Shown here piece after piece: positions 17,059 through 26,817 of a stretch of 64,000 nt of DNA. Position 1 is the stretch's first letter. Each line of letters begins with the position of its first letter. The notes beneath the pieces were generated by a model, which was not told where the DNA came from, made no database searches, and was given only the letters and a program-made list of their open reading frames with translations. Source of the stretch: JAFGPF01 sp964500415 (GTDB lineage: Bacteria; Chloroflexota; Dehalococcoidia; Dehalococcoidales; RBG-16-60-22); NCBI GenBank assembly GCA_964500415.1, contig CAZCOB010000001.1:1-64000 (forward strand). Direction: 5' to 3'. The position numbers were made by a program, and so were the translations under genes.

Positions 17059-18417
17059 TCAGGCGTAGCGCCAGATAAGCATCAGGTGGCTGATGCCTAC
17101 CACGATAATCATGGGCGGCAGGGCGTATTTCAGGAATCTGCCCCAGCTGATGGGGTAGCCCTCTTTGTTGGCCACTGCCGTGCCCACCACATTAGCCGAA
17201 GCGCCGATGGGTGTGGCGTTCCCACCGAGGTCGGTACCCAGCGCCAGCGTCCAGGCGAGCGTCGGCAGGCTCATCGCTCCCACTACCGAAAGCTCCTTGA
17301 TAACGGGCACCATGGTGGCGGCGAAGGGAATGTTATCGACGATTGCCGAGGCGAAAGCAGAAATCCATAAGATGAAAGGTATCGCGATAGTTAATTTACC
17401 CCCGGATGCATCCCCGATGAATTTGGCGATTATCTCCAGCACGCCGGTCTCTTCCAGCCCGCCGACGCAGACAAACAGGCCGATGAAAAAGAGCAGGGTC
17501 TGCCAGTTGACCCCCCTTAAAACGTGCTTGATGTCTTTCACGTCGGTCAGCAATGTCAGTATGGCGGCAATCACGCCGATAATACCCATTGACAGTCCGG
17601 TCTCGGCGTGCGTCACGATAAGTATTACCGCAAATATGAATATGCCCGTATCTATCATGAACAGGCGGCGGTCCTTGATGGCGGAGCCGGGCAGGGGGCA
17701 TACCTTCATTATTTCATCGGGGCTGGTCTTCTGCTTCAGGCTTTTACGGAAAATAAAGTAGAAATAGACCAGCGTAAAAATCATGCAGGTCCAGGCGATG
17801 ATGCCGGTATTCATGGCGAAGTCGAAGAAATTATAACCCAGGGCGGTGCCGATGATGATATTGGGCGGGTCGCCGCTCATAGTGGCGCTGCCGCCGGTGT
17901 TGGCGGCGAAAATTTCCGCCACTATCACCGGCACGGGGTCGAACTTGAAAAGTCGGGCCAGTTCGACGGTTATCAGGCTCAGGAACAGCAATACGGTAAT
18001 GCTGTCGATGAACATTGATAAGAACCCGGAAATAACCATAAACAAGAGCAGTAAAGGAATTACCCGGCATCCTACCAGGCGCGCCGCGTAAAGACAAATC
18101 CAGCGGAAAAATCCCACCCTCTCCATGCCGGCCACCATTACCATCATCCCGCCGATGAAGATTATGGTCTGCCAGTTCACGCCGTAGGATTCTACATGCT
18201 CCCCGCCCGGTACCCAGAAGCTCCACTGCCCCAGTTGCTCCAGGTTCAGCACATTCCAGGCCGACCCCGGACTCTGCATGACTCCCAGGAAGACGACCAG
18301 TATCACGAGGGCCGCGCCGATAAGGGCGGGGATATAACGGGGTGCCTTATCGCTGACAATTACGGCCAGCATGATAACGAAGATGGCTATGGATAGAATT
18401 TGGCTTAGTGATATCAT
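17059..18417 (-). CDS. SLC13/ArsB-NhaD type ion permease
   Basis: 452-aa polytopic membrane protein of the ion-transporter superfamily, with about ten to twelve hydrophobic segments. Two inverted halves are visible: NTGGSATMSGDPPNIIIG in the first half and DLGGNATPIGASANVVG in the second, the re-entrant loops with an SNT/NP-like motif. Substrates in the family include dicarboxylates, sulfate, arsenite and Na+/H+ exchange. ArsB/NhaD-like members share the GDPPNI motif, so anion or Na+/H+ transport is likely. It stands alone between tRNA-Arg and the glycan locus. Confidence 0.85.
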   Translation of the reverse strand: MISLSQILSIAIFVIMLAVIVSDKAPRYIPALIGAALVILVVFLGVMQSPGSAWNVLNLEQLGQWSFWVPGGEHVESYGVNWQTIIFIGGMMVMVAGMERVGFFRWICLYAARLVGCRVIPLLLLFMVISGFLSMFIDSITVLLFLSLITVELARLFKFDPVPVIVAEIFAANTGGSATMSGDPPNIIIGTALGYNFFDFAMNTGIIAWTCMIFTLVYFYFIFRKSLKQKTSPDEIMKVCPLPGSAIKDRRLFMIDTGIFIFAVILIVTHAETGLSMGIIGVIAAILTLLTDVKDIKHVLRGVNWQTLLFFIGLFVCVGGLEETGVLEIIAKFIGDASGGKLTIAIPFILWISAFASAIVDNIPFAATMVPVIKELSVVGAMSLPTLAWTLALGTDLGGNATPIGASANVVGTAVANKEGYPISWGRFLKYALPPMIIVVGISHLMLIWRYA

Positions 18418-18504
18418 TGAATTGGACGCAGTCTAAGAATCGGATGTGACAACTCAATTTTAACAGGTGTTATCCGTTACTGGCAATATTACCCTGTCAC
18501 ATGG

Positions 18505-19602
18505 TTATTTACACCTGGCGAGTATGCTCAGGCTGCAAGGGAGACCTCCCCACTCACTGACGACCCTGTCCAGTTGCACCCACGTAAAGCCCGGTGACGA
18601 TTCGGCAGGCGTCTCCAGTATTTCTATTATTTCAAATCTATCACTTAAATTCCTGATAAGAAATTCTCTGGTGTAACCCACCAGATGGAGGCGTCGAAGG
18701 CCCCTTTGCTGATACTCAATTTCATCATTGATATTAGGGCATTGAATCAGTAAATACCCCTTCGATTTAAGTTGGTAATACATAGCGTCGAAGACTTCCT
18801 TAACGTTAAAAACATGTTCCAGAGCGTGGTGTGAAATAATGCCGTCGAAGCTGGCCTCCGGGAAACTCTTCAGCCCGTAATTACCGAGCGCAATATTTTC
18901 GAGGTTATAGTGTTCCCTTGCGTATTTGACCTCCGGCAAGCTCGGGTCGATTCCGTACGGAATCATGCCGGCTTCTTTAAAGCAATTGCATAAGATTCCT
19001 TCGGCGCAACCTATGTCCAGTATTTTTGAGGAAGGTGGCAGGCCGGTACGATTAAGAAAGTACTGTGCGATGAAGTTCTTGCGTTCTATGAACTTTACGT
19101 CTGCTCCACGCCCAAAACTTGATTCCGTGTCAGCCAACATGGACCGGTACAGGTTGCTGTAATAGTTGTTGACAGCCTGCTCGTCGTGAGGGTAATTCTG
19201 GTAAATCAGGCCGCAATCATTGCATTTCATGTAATTGATGGAAGTGTTTTTCTCCAGGATTCTTTTTGCCTTGTTGAAATAGCGGTTGCGTTTTTTTAAG
19301 CTCTTGATATTCATGCCGTAAATATAGTCTAATCGCCTGGAATCTTTATCGTAGAGGCCTGTAAAATTTCCCTCCAGCGTGTATTTATAGAACAGCTGAG
19401 AGTTATTGGACCCGCAATAGTAACAAGGTAAGATTACCCCGCTATTATTTGTTTGCTCGATGGTGGATAGTCGCCATAGCCTTTTTATCTTGTTGGATTT
19501 GTATGCATGGAAGACTGCAAGAAATATCAGACGCTCAGCGTAAATGTATACTAAAAACAACAACGCTTTCAGTTTATGATAGAACCATTTGATAATAGTC
19601 AT
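18505..19602 (-). CDS. SAM-dependent methyltransferase with N-terminal zinc ribbon
   Basis: 365-aa protein. An N-terminal ribbon (CYYCGSNNS at residues 60-68 and CNDCGLIYQN near 125) precedes a class I methyltransferase domain with ILDIGCAEGILCNCFKEAG and ISHHALEHVFN. Ribbon-plus-Methyltransf_23 proteins are common in polysaccharide gene clusters, where they methylate sugars. It is the last gene of the minus-strand glycan cluster, 59 bases after the next methyltransferase. Confidence 0.85.
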   Translation of the reverse strand: MTIIKWFYHKLKALLFLVYIYAERLIFLAVFHAYKSNKIKRLWRLSTIEQTNNSGVILPCYYCGSNNSQLFYKYTLEGNFTGLYDKDSRRLDYIYGMNIKSLKKRNRYFNKAKRILEKNTSINYMKCNDCGLIYQNYPHDEQAVNNYYSNLYRSMLADTESSFGRGADVKFIERKNFIAQYFLNRTGLPPSSKILDIGCAEGILCNCFKEAGMIPYGIDPSLPEVKYAREHYNLENIALGNYGLKSFPEASFDGIISHHALEHVFNVKEVFDAMYYQLKSKGYLLIQCPNINDEIEYQQRGLRRLHLVGYTREFLIRNLSDRFEIIEILETPAESSPGFTWVQLDRVVSEWGGLPCSLSILARCK

Positions 19603-19661
19603 ATTATTGGCAGCCGGGTATTTTTATTTTTATGATTATTCCTCCTGAGCAATGAGAAAGG

Positions 19662-20729
19662 TTACCGTTTGGTATGGCTGTTCTTTTCATTTGAAAGGTT
19701 TTGCTTGCTCATGAGAATACACAGGTTATCACCGGGATATTTTATGACCTTTCGGGCTGCTATTAGCAATTCCAACAGTAAGTACACAACGCCCCTGTCG
19801 ATAAAGCCGTTACCACGGCTTTTCATGTCTTGAAACCCCGGTTCCTTTATCTCATCATACAGGTTGTAATTATCAACGATAGTGAGTTTTAGTGGATTTT
19901 CCAGGATATCCCTCATGGATATTGATTCCGACCAGAGATTTTTTACACTGAGGCCTGCGGCCTTAGCTGCCCGTTGTACTGTCCTGGCCGTGAAGAACTG
20001 CACGTGGACCGGCGACCATGTGCGTTGTAATCCGTTAAATATTTTTCGAGATAATGATTCATAATTCGGGACGGAAACAAAGATGCGCGAGCGTTCGTCC
20101 CGAAGCAAGCGTTTACAATGTGATAATAATGCTACGGGGTCAATTATATGCTCCAGTACCTCCTCAAGTATAATCAGGTCAAACTTCTCGCTACTCTCAA
20201 AATCCTCCACCTTCGTCTGAACAAGTTCTAATCCAAAGCGCCGGCGGGCTTCTTCCACCCTGGTATTATCGAATTCAATCCCCGTAGCCTCCCAACCCTG
20301 GTCGAGGGCTGCTTTTACCAGGTAGCCGTAACTGGTGCCGACATCCAAAAGCCTTCCCTTTTCGATACCTGCTATATCCTTTAACTGGTTAAAACGTTTG
20401 ACCTTGGACTGCAGTGCGGCTTCATCGGATTTGAACCCCATGTGAGGGACGGCGTGGTCAATCCCTTTATATTGCAGGGCCAGGCGTAGTTCCACCAGCG
20501 CTTCAGGCGATGTTACTTTACGCAGGTACACCAGCCTGCAACGACGGCACTTTACGAAATCCAGCGGCCTTAAGGGGTGTGTTATCGGTCTGCCATTATC
20601 ACCGGAACATAAGGGACATTCTCTATGCACCAGTTTTGAGCTATCGAGGTTTTCTTTTACCTTGTCTTCCAGCAGTCGTAACAGTGTTTTAGATTTTATT
20701 ATTTTATAAAGTCGCCTTAATGTCTTCAT
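19662..20729 (-). CDS. SAM-dependent methyltransferase with N-terminal zinc ribbon
   Basis: 355-aa protein of the same architecture as its downstream neighbour: a ribbon with CPLCSGD (residues 38-44) and CRRCRLVYL (81-89), then a class I methyltransferase domain with LLDVGTSYGYLVKAALDQGWEA and ILEEVLEHIIDP. It probably modifies a surface glycan or its lipid-linked precursor. The two methyltransferases are diverged paralogues rather than a recent duplication. Confidence 0.85.
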   Translation of the reverse strand: MKTLRRLYKIIKSKTLLRLLEDKVKENLDSSKLVHRECPLCSGDNGRPITHPLRPLDFVKCRRCRLVYLRKVTSPEALVELRLALQYKGIDHAVPHMGFKSDEAALQSKVKRFNQLKDIAGIEKGRLLDVGTSYGYLVKAALDQGWEATGIEFDNTRVEEARRRFGLELVQTKVEDFESSEKFDLIILEEVLEHIIDPVALLSHCKRLLRDERSRIFVSVPNYESLSRKIFNGLQRTWSPVHVQFFTARTVQRAAKAAGLSVKNLWSESISMRDILENPLKLTIVDNYNLYDEIKEPGFQDMKSRGNGFIDRGVVYLLLELLIAARKVIKYPGDNLCILMSKQNLSNEKNSHTKR

Positions 20730-20772
20730 GTTTTATATCTCACCGGTGAGTTGCGGCTGACATTCTTTATTA

Positions 20773-22059
20773 TTAATTCCTGATATCCAAAGACGGGTAA
20801 CGTCTGCGCAAATTCATCAAAAACCGGCAATACCTGTCCAGCAATCTCCATAACTTGCGGTGCGAAGCGAGAAACCGTCTGGAATGAAGGAGGAAAATAT
20901 TCAGGTAATCGGTGGCTAAAGTCGGTATCGATGGCTTTTCATCATAGCGGGGCACCTTTCTCCCCAGGAGTCTGGCATATTGAAATTGCCCCTTCAGCCT
21001 TCTCTTTTGCCTGAAAAATTGTTTTCCAGATATCTTGACGCGGTCGGCGCTAATCGGCTCCGCGGTTATCCTTCCTTTGTTAACAAGCCTCTGAATAATC
21101 TCCTCGCCATAGCTGGTTCTGGACACGAAGATGGAGCTACCGATTTTGTCGATATTCCTTATTTCGGGCAGCGATGCGTCCCCGAAGGAGATATCGGCTA
21201 GCTCCGCCGCGCCGTCTCTGCAGAGTGTGCAGCGCCAGGGAGTGAACGAGCAAAAGGGAATATCGTAATACCTGAGCTGATTGATTTCCTTGATACCCCC
21301 GCCCTTGAGATGAATTACCATTTTGCCGGGCCAACCTTCCCTGCGGTAGCTCAGTTTGGTTACGTTATCTTTCTCAATTCCGTATCTGGAGAGAAGATAT
21401 TCGGTGGCAAGGAGGGTTTTGGTGGTGCCGCAGAACAGCCCGAGGTGTAAAATTATCCTTTCCTTGAGTTCGGTATTAACTTCCTCGGCTTTTCTCACAC
21501 CATGAAGGTGACACGGCAGCCCCACCACGGCGTATTTACCCGGCGTCGCCAGTATCTCGTCCAGGGCCAGATTGGCGGGAACGGCGCAGTACTTGGACCC
21601 CGCTGAGGATATTATATCCTCTTTGTTTCTGGCAATCACGGGTTCCGGTTCTAAAGGCCTATCTTGATTCATCGTAGCTACGAGGGCCCCATCGATGATA
21701 TTATCTTCCAGCAATGAAATCAGCAACGATGGTATCAGACCGCCGGAGCTGGACTCATATCTTATTTTGTCATCAGTAGCATGGCCGGTGTAGCAATTCA
21801 AGTAATTGCCGAGTATTTTGTCCTCGGGTTCCGCATTAAAGATATCCAGGTTAAGATGTTTGAAATCGACCTCGTGCCCCGGGCAGACCTGAAGGCAGGT
21901 TCCACACGCGGTACATTTTTCCTTTTCCACATGCGGAATGTAAAGCTGGTCGTTTTTGAGTATTTTTATTGCCGAGGAGGGACAGAGACTCACGCACGTG
22001 CCGCAGCCCAGGCAAAGGCCGCTTCTTACCACGTCATCAATCGTTCCCTCTTTTTTCAT
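20773..22059 (-). CDS. Coenzyme F420 hydrogenase/dehydrogenase beta-subunit family protein (FrhB-like)
   Basis: 428-aa iron-sulfur flavoprotein-like protein. The N-terminal ferredoxin domain has CLGCGTCVSLCPS (residues 16-28) and CTACGTCLQVCPG (49-61). The FrhB N and C domains follow (CTLCRDGAAELADISFGDA). In bacteria lacking F420 hydrogenase this family is often next to polysaccharide pyruvyl transferases, as here; it is thought to be a redox enzyme of glycan synthesis, but its reaction is not known. It starts 15 bases after the pyruvyl-transferase stop. Confidence 0.85.
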   Translation of the reverse strand: MKKEGTIDDVVRSGLCLGCGTCVSLCPSSAIKILKNDQLYIPHVEKEKCTACGTCLQVCPGHEVDFKHLNLDIFNAEPEDKILGNYLNCYTGHATDDKIRYESSSGGLIPSLLISLLEDNIIDGALVATMNQDRPLEPEPVIARNKEDIISSAGSKYCAVPANLALDEILATPGKYAVVGLPCHLHGVRKAEEVNTELKERIILHLGLFCGTTKTLLATEYLLSRYGIEKDNVTKLSYRREGWPGKMVIHLKGGGIKEINQLRYYDIPFCSFTPWRCTLCRDGAAELADISFGDASLPEIRNIDKIGSSIFVSRTSYGEEIIQRLVNKGRITAEPISADRVKISGKQFFRQKRRLKGQFQYARLLGRKVPRYDEKPSIPTLATDYLNIFLLHSRRFLASHRKLWRLLDRYCRFLMNLRRRYPSLDIRN

Positions 22060-22074
22060 GGGGGTTAATCCGAA

Positions 22075-23256
22075 TTATTTACCCGGCAGCCCCAGCTTAA
22101 CCAGGTCGTCTCTCATCTCTTTTTTAAATATCTCCCACTCTTTAAAGGCCTGCTCGACTCTTTTGTTATAGTTTGCCAGCGGGTCCGGATTTTCCAGAAT
22201 CGAGCGCGCCTTGGAGATGACAGTATCTAGGTTCGCGGATTTTGCGGGGAGGTGCAATTCCATATCCGGGTCGTAGGTATCTATCATGTCCCTCGTTCTC
22301 GTAGATTCCTCGGTAAATACGTGGAGGAAGGGCGTTCCCACCGCACCCGCTAATATCGAAGAATGTAACTGATAGGTTATTACCAGAGGGGCATTCTGGA
22401 AAAGGAGGGGGTAGGCGTAGGGGTCATAAAATTTCATTCCGTACCTTTTGACCACAACTGCTCTCGGCGAGTATTTCAGGGCGCTGGTAATCAGCGGGTG
22501 GACCCAGTTTTTCAGCGGCGAGCGCCTTATTAACGCTTCTGAAAGGGTCCTTGCCCTTTCGAACATTCTCCAGGTAAACCTCTGTGTGCCGGTTATCGGT
22601 TTATCCATTCCTACCCGCCAGTCCTGAAGTAGAGGCCTCTCGTATTCCTGGGCCACGATAAGCGCCTTGCGGAGGCCTATTCTCTCGGCCATATGCTGCG
22701 CCTTCGACTCGTCGAGTAACAAATCATCCGGTATAAACATGTCCCGATAGTTGATTATCAGCGTCTCTCTATCTCGCTCGCTGAGTGGTTTCCTGGCCCA
22801 CTGGTCTTCTCTGGAAAGATGCATCACGGGGTCACCGATTACCCTGGCTTTAACTCCCAGTTTTTCCAGCCTGTTTTGGGTGACATTATCCCTGGCTGAA
22901 AAAAGCCTTAGGCTTTTAAGACTCTTGATAAATTGCTCAAATTTAGACGTAAGGTCAACACCAATAGTGCTTGAATAGTCCGGTGTGGTTATGCCTAACG
23001 CATAGACAGGTATATCGATATTCGCTGGAAGATTTAATAAAAAGGAGACGCTGATTATGCCGCCGACGACGATTATATCTGGTTTGCCTAACAAGCCGAT
23101 ATTCTCCTCGGTAATCGGTGTGGACAAATTCATTATCTCTGCATGGGGTATGATTTCCCTGATAAGGTCTCGCCCTTTGATGTGCACCATGGCCCCGCCG
23201 GCATTTGGAGCTGTTATTTTATAAAATTTGACTTTTACGGTTGATTTATTCATCAT
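22075..23256 (-). CDS. Polysaccharide pyruvyl transferase family protein
   Basis: 393-aa GT-B-like protein of the CsaB/WcaK group that adds pyruvate ketals to sugars from phosphoenolpyruvate. Visible features are PNAGGAMVHIKGRDLI at the N-terminus, DIIVVGGIISVSFL, and the C-terminal acceptor region with PLVITYQLHSSILAGAVGTPFL. I take ATG at 23256 (or the adjacent 23253) as start, because the longer frame from 23304 overlaps the wzt-like gene and has no homology. The enzyme acts in the cytoplasm on lipid-linked or nucleotide sugars. Confidence 0.8.
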   Translation of the reverse strand: MMNKSTVKVKFYKITAPNAGGAMVHIKGRDLIREIIPHAEIMNLSTPITEENIGLLGKPDIIVVGGIISVSFLLNLPANIDIPVYALGITTPDYSSTIGVDLTSKFEQFIKSLKSLRLFSARDNVTQNRLEKLGVKARVIGDPVMHLSREDQWARKPLSERDRETLIINYRDMFIPDDLLLDESKAQHMAERIGLRKALIVAQEYERPLLQDWRVGMDKPITGTQRFTWRMFERARTLSEALIRRSPLKNWVHPLITSALKYSPRAVVVKRYGMKFYDPYAYPLLFQNAPLVITYQLHSSILAGAVGTPFLHVFTEESTRTRDMIDTYDPDMELHLPAKSANLDTVISKARSILENPDPLANYNKRVEQAFKEWEIFKKEMRDDLVKLGLPGK

Positions 23257-23276
23257 CCTGCCTTTTCCCCTGACGC

Positions 23277-24539
23277 TTATGGATATGGCTGATTGATGCG
23301 CCATTCGTGATGCGGTAAATAGGGCGGGTAGTTTTGTACTACCGGGGCTATGCGCTCCCAGCTTGCTTGGGATGAAGATATCTCCATGAAACCGATTGTC
23401 TGTCTGGTAAAAGCCGCTTTCTTGCCGAGAGTCGATGTCGGTAGCAGCAGCACCGATAGTAAAATATCATACGTGCCGGGTAGAAGTAACAGGTCGTGCA
23501 AGGTGCAGGAGATTATTCCCTTGCCGACCTCGATAGTGGCACGTACATCGTCGTGGGCGGTGTTTAGGCGTATCGCCAACTCCTTGTTATCTCTCCGCTG
23601 GAAGAGTATATCGAACGAGGGGGTTTCCAGGCGTTGGAAGCAATCATAGCCTATCTCCATCGTTACCGTGTCGCCGTGCCTGAACTCGGAGGAGTCTTTT
23701 CTCTGGTTGCTTATGTTGACATTACGGATGACAATTTCCTCTGATGCGGGCAGTGTAACGGCTCCGGGCGCGGCGCCGGATATGGTATCGCGGATATAGG
23801 CTGATATGACGGATTCCGGAGTGCCTTCCTGTTTGACAGTAGCGTCCTGAAGCCATATCACCCGTTCTGTTATTGACTGTACGGTTGGCATGCTGTGGGA
23901 TATGAAGATAGTTGAACCGCCGGCATTCATGAATTCTTTCATCTTGGCGACGCATTTGCCCCTGAAGCTCTCATCGCCCACCGCCAGGACCTCGTCCACC
24001 AGCAGGATATCCTGGTCGCAATGGGCCGCTACGGCGAACCCCAGCCTGACGAGCATGCCGGAGCTGTAGTTCTTCACCGGCGTGTTCAGAAAGTCGCCGA
24101 TATTCGCAAAACTCACTATCTCATCGAATTTGCGGTCTATCTCCTCCTTGTTCATGCCCAGGATGGCGCCATTGATGTAGATGTTCTCGCGCCCGGTCAG
24201 CATGGGATGGAACCCGGCGCCCAGCTCGATGAGAGGCCCCACCCGACCGGCTATCTCTATTTTACCCTTATCCGGCATGTAGATTCCGTTGAGCATCTTC
24301 AGCAGTGTGCTCTTCCCCGAGCCATTGGCCCCGATAATCCCCAGGCACTCGCCCTTTTTCAGCTCGAAGGAAACATCGTCTACTGCCCAGAACTCGTTTT
24401 TTCTGAGTCTATCCGGTTTCGTGCTCATCCGGAGCAGGCTCTTGGCGATGTCTAGCATGCCGTAACGCATCGATGTCCGCAGGTATCGGCAGAACTTCTT
24501 GGATACATGCTCGACTTTTACTATAGTGTTATCGTTCAT
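23277..24539 (-). CDS. wzt: Polysaccharide ABC exporter ATPase with C-terminal glycan-binding domain (Wzt type)
   Basis: 420-aa ATPase of an O-antigen/teichoic-type exporter. Walker A is GANGSGKST (residues 68-76), the signature is YSSGMLVRLGFAVA and Walker B is ILLVDEVLAVGDES. After about residue 265 comes a beta-sandwich Wzt C-terminal domain (VIRNVNISNQRKDSSEFRHGDTVTMEI), which in family members recognises the end of the glycan. It is preceded by the permease gene with a 14-base gap. Confidence 0.9.
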   Translation of the reverse strand: MNDNTIVKVEHVSKKFCRYLRTSMRYGMLDIAKSLLRMSTKPDRLRKNEFWAVDDVSFELKKGECLGIIGANGSGKSTLLKMLNGIYMPDKGKIEIAGRVGPLIELGAGFHPMLTGRENIYINGAILGMNKEEIDRKFDEIVSFANIGDFLNTPVKNYSSGMLVRLGFAVAAHCDQDILLVDEVLAVGDESFRGKCVAKMKEFMNAGGSTIFISHSMPTVQSITERVIWLQDATVKQEGTPESVISAYIRDTISGAAPGAVTLPASEEIVIRNVNISNQRKDSSEFRHGDTVTMEIGYDCFQRLETPSFDILFQRRDNKELAIRLNTAHDDVRATIEVGKGIISCTLHDLLLLPGTYDILLSVLLLPTSTLGKKAAFTRQTIGFMEISSSQASWERIAPVVQNYPPYLPHHEWRINQPYP

Positions 24540-24553
24540 CGTCTTTTACAGCC

Positions 24554-25408
24554 TTATACCCTCTCGGTAATCCTGGTCTCGCTCAGATGGAAAACAATCA
24601 GGCCGACCACGAACACTACGAGAGAGATAATACTCGCATAGGCGAACCCTTTGAGATTATCGGCACTACCCAGAACGAGCAGGTCCCTGGGAACTGAAAC
24701 CAGATAGTACAGGGGATTGTAGGTACTGACAATGCCTACAATACCGCCGGCCGGTTTGGCGTAAAGTATCGGCGTGGCGAAGAGCAGGAAGGTGATGGCT
24801 ACTACAATACTGTTGCCTGCATCCCGGGCAACGCAGTTAATCAGCGAGAGGAAAAACCCCAGGCCGAGTGTGAGTATTAGTAAAGGTATAACGGCGAATG
24901 GCACCAGTAATATCGTTAGAGGGGGTGGGGTCGTGTAAGCGCCGAAGAGGATGAGCAGGATTACAATCGGGATAAGGAAGGTAATAAATCCCTGGAGTAC
25001 GCCGGAGATAACGAGGGTCTTCTTGGGGAAATTAATCTTGGTAATGATAGTCCCGGCGGTAACCAGTGAGTTTGTGCCCAGCGTAAGCCCCACCGAAAAA
25101 AGCTGCCATATCGACGTTCCGGCCAGGGCGAACAGCGGATACGGTACGGAGATATCCCCAACGTTAAGTATTCCACCGTTATTCAGGAAGACGAAGATAA
25201 CCACACTGGCCAGGGGGACCATGAGAGCCCAGAATATACCCAATACCGACTGCTTGTAGTTAGCCGTGAAGTTCCTCTTAAAAAGTTGGAAAGTCAGCCA
25301 GTAATTACTGAAGATTTCGCTGAACATCTCTTTAAACAAGGTCGGATAACCTTGCTTGTTGAGCTTATCCGGCACATATACGAAGCGTTTTTCCTTCACT
25401 TTGACCAA
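24554..25408 (-). CDS. wzm: Polysaccharide ABC exporter permease (Wzm type)
   Basis: 284-aa ABC-2 type membrane protein with six hydrophobic segments and the conserved N-terminal amphipathic region (LLFKRNFTANYKQSVLGIFWALMVPL reads as the family entry segment, here beginning QLFKRNF). It partners with the Wzt-type ATPase to export a completed glycan across the membrane. It is the first gene of the minus-strand glycan operon; an extended -10 box lies about 125 bases upstream. Confidence 0.9.
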   Translation of the reverse strand: MVKVKEKRFVYVPDKLNKQGYPTLFKEMFSEIFSNYWLTFQLFKRNFTANYKQSVLGIFWALMVPLASVVIFVFLNNGGILNVGDISVPYPLFALAGTSIWQLFSVGLTLGTNSLVTAGTIITKINFPKKTLVISGVLQGFITFLIPIVILLILFGAYTTPPPLTILLVPFAVIPLLILTLGLGFFLSLINCVARDAGNSIVVAITFLLFATPILYAKPAGGIVGIVSTYNPLYYLVSVPRDLLVLGSADNLKGFAYASIISLVVFVVGLIVFHLSETRITERV

Positions 25409-25533
25409 TCACTATCCGAAGTTAATGGATAATTTCCATTAACGTTCATCAAGCGTAACACGGGTATTGTATCGTTTAAGCGTCGGCTGATAAGAGGATG
25501 TTGCCTCATCATTATCGCTCTTGGTGTTAACCT

Positions 25534-25542
25534 ATTATACCA
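25534..25542 (-). promoter_or_regulatory. Extended -10 promoter candidate for the glycan-export operon
   Basis: On the minus strand TGGTATAAT (25542-25534) is a TGnTATAAT extended -10 element about 125 bases upstream of the wzm-like start. No good -35 box is seen at 17 bases. Confidence 0.45.
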
Positions 25543-25580
25543 CAAGCGGCGAATCTATAGTCCAATTTAAGAAGACATAG

Positions 25581-25697
25581 CTGGACGATGAAGGTATTAA
25601 ACTGGCACTCAACATACTCGGTATCGCGGTATGGCTGGACGGTGAAAACGTAGAAGTGACGGGCTCTTTAGACCCTGGCATCGTGTTCACACCCTCG
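25581..25697 (+). pseudogene. Relic of the C-terminus of a serine recombinase
   Basis: In the 405-base gap between the wzm-like and antiporter genes, a plus-strand frame without a start reads ...IKLALNILGIAVWLDG then ENVEVTGSLDPGIVFTPS. This resembles the C-terminal end of large serine recombinases, where a final strand with VEVTG precedes a short polar tail. An in-frame stop (TAG at 25578) lies just before it. Nothing else of the gene remains. The identification is by pattern memory only. Confidence 0.45.
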
Positions 25698-25813
25698 GGG
25701 GGGGCGCCAGCCCCCTCTCGAAATTATTCTCCTACTCTATCATTCTGCTAATATTGACTTTTTAGCCTCATGCCGATTAAAGTAACTACAGCAAGATTCA
25801 GTAGAGGTATATC

Positions 25814-26800
25814 TTGGTCTGGCTTAAGCTTGTTATTTGCATACTGGTTATTTTCTTTTCCGGGCAGAAAGTAGCCAAATACGGTGATGTCATCTCGGAG
25901 AGAACCGGTATCGGTCAGGTGTGGATGGGTGTCATCGCCATAGCGCTGATAACTTCGCTGCCCGAGCTTTTTACCGGCATCAGCGCCGTAACCCTGGTGA
26001 ACGCCCCCGATTTAACCATCGGCGACCTCATCGGTGCCAATGCCTTCAACCTGTTAAATCTCGCCCTGCTCGATATTTTCCACAAGAACGGTTCCATCCT
26101 GGCGATAGCCAGCCGGGCGCACCTCCTCACCGGCTGGTTCAGCCTCAGTCTTGTGGTAATCGTGGCTGTCTTTATCTTCATCAGCTGCCGCTTCTCCGCC
26201 ATGTCGCTCGGCTGGATTGGCTGGTACACTCCCGTCATTATCCTTTTCTATCTGTTCTCGGTGCGGCAGATATTTCATTACGAGAAAACACACCTGGCGA
26301 TGAAAGAAGCCAGCCCTTTCCCGGCTGAGATGTCCTTAAAACGAATCTATATTTACTTCGGTATCGCGGCGGTTTTTATTATAGGCGCCGGTATCTGGCT
26401 GGCTACTATCGGCGACGAGATTGCACAGGTCACCGGCTGGGGACAGAGCTTTGTGGGCAGCCTTTTCCTGGCCTTTACCACCACCCTCCCCGAGATAACG
26501 GTTTCCTTCACCGCTTTGCGAATCGGTGCTGTCGATATGGCGGTAGCTAACATGGTCGGCAGCAATCTGTTCAACCTGACCATCATCCCCGTAATCGACC
26601 TTATTTATGCTAAAGAGCCTGTCCTGGCTCAGGTCTCGGAGAGCCATCTGGTTACCGCCGGGGCTGTTCTTTTAATGTCGCTGCTCTTTGTTGCCGGGCT
26701 GCGTTTTAAACCGGGGAGGTATTTCCGCCTGAGCTGGTTTAACATCGGTATAATTGTGTTGTTCATTGCTGGCGCGTATTTTAATTTCGTCGTGTCCTGA
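25814..26800 (+). CDS. Sodium/calcium exchanger family antiporter (YrbG-like)
   Basis: 328-aa membrane antiporter of the CaCA superfamily, with two homologous halves of about five helices. The alpha repeats are visible as ALITSLPELFTGISAV... GDLIGANAFNLLNLALLD and AFTTTLPEITVSFTALRIGAVDMAVANMVGSNLFNLTIIPV, with the acidic residues of TSLPE and TTLPE that bind cations. The start is assigned by frame, with a weak GTAGAGG upstream of the TTG at 25814. It is followed 17 bases later by the sugar nucleotidyltransferase gene. Confidence 0.88.
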   Translation: MVWLKLVICILVIFFSGQKVAKYGDVISERTGIGQVWMGVIAIALITSLPELFTGISAVTLVNAPDLTIGDLIGANAFNLLNLALLDIFHKNGSILAIASRAHLLTGWFSLSLVVIVAVFIFISCRFSAMSLGWIGWYTPVIILFYLFSVRQIFHYEKTHLAMKEASPFPAEMSLKRIYIYFGIAAVFIIGAGIWLATIGDEIAQVTGWGQSFVGSLFLAFTTTLPEITVSFTALRIGAVDMAVANMVGSNLFNLTIIPVIDLIYAKEPVLAQVSESHLVTAGAVLLMSLLFVAGLRFKPGRYFRLSWFNIGIIVLFIAGAYFNFVVS

Positions 26801-26817
26801 AGAGGAGAACTGTAAGG

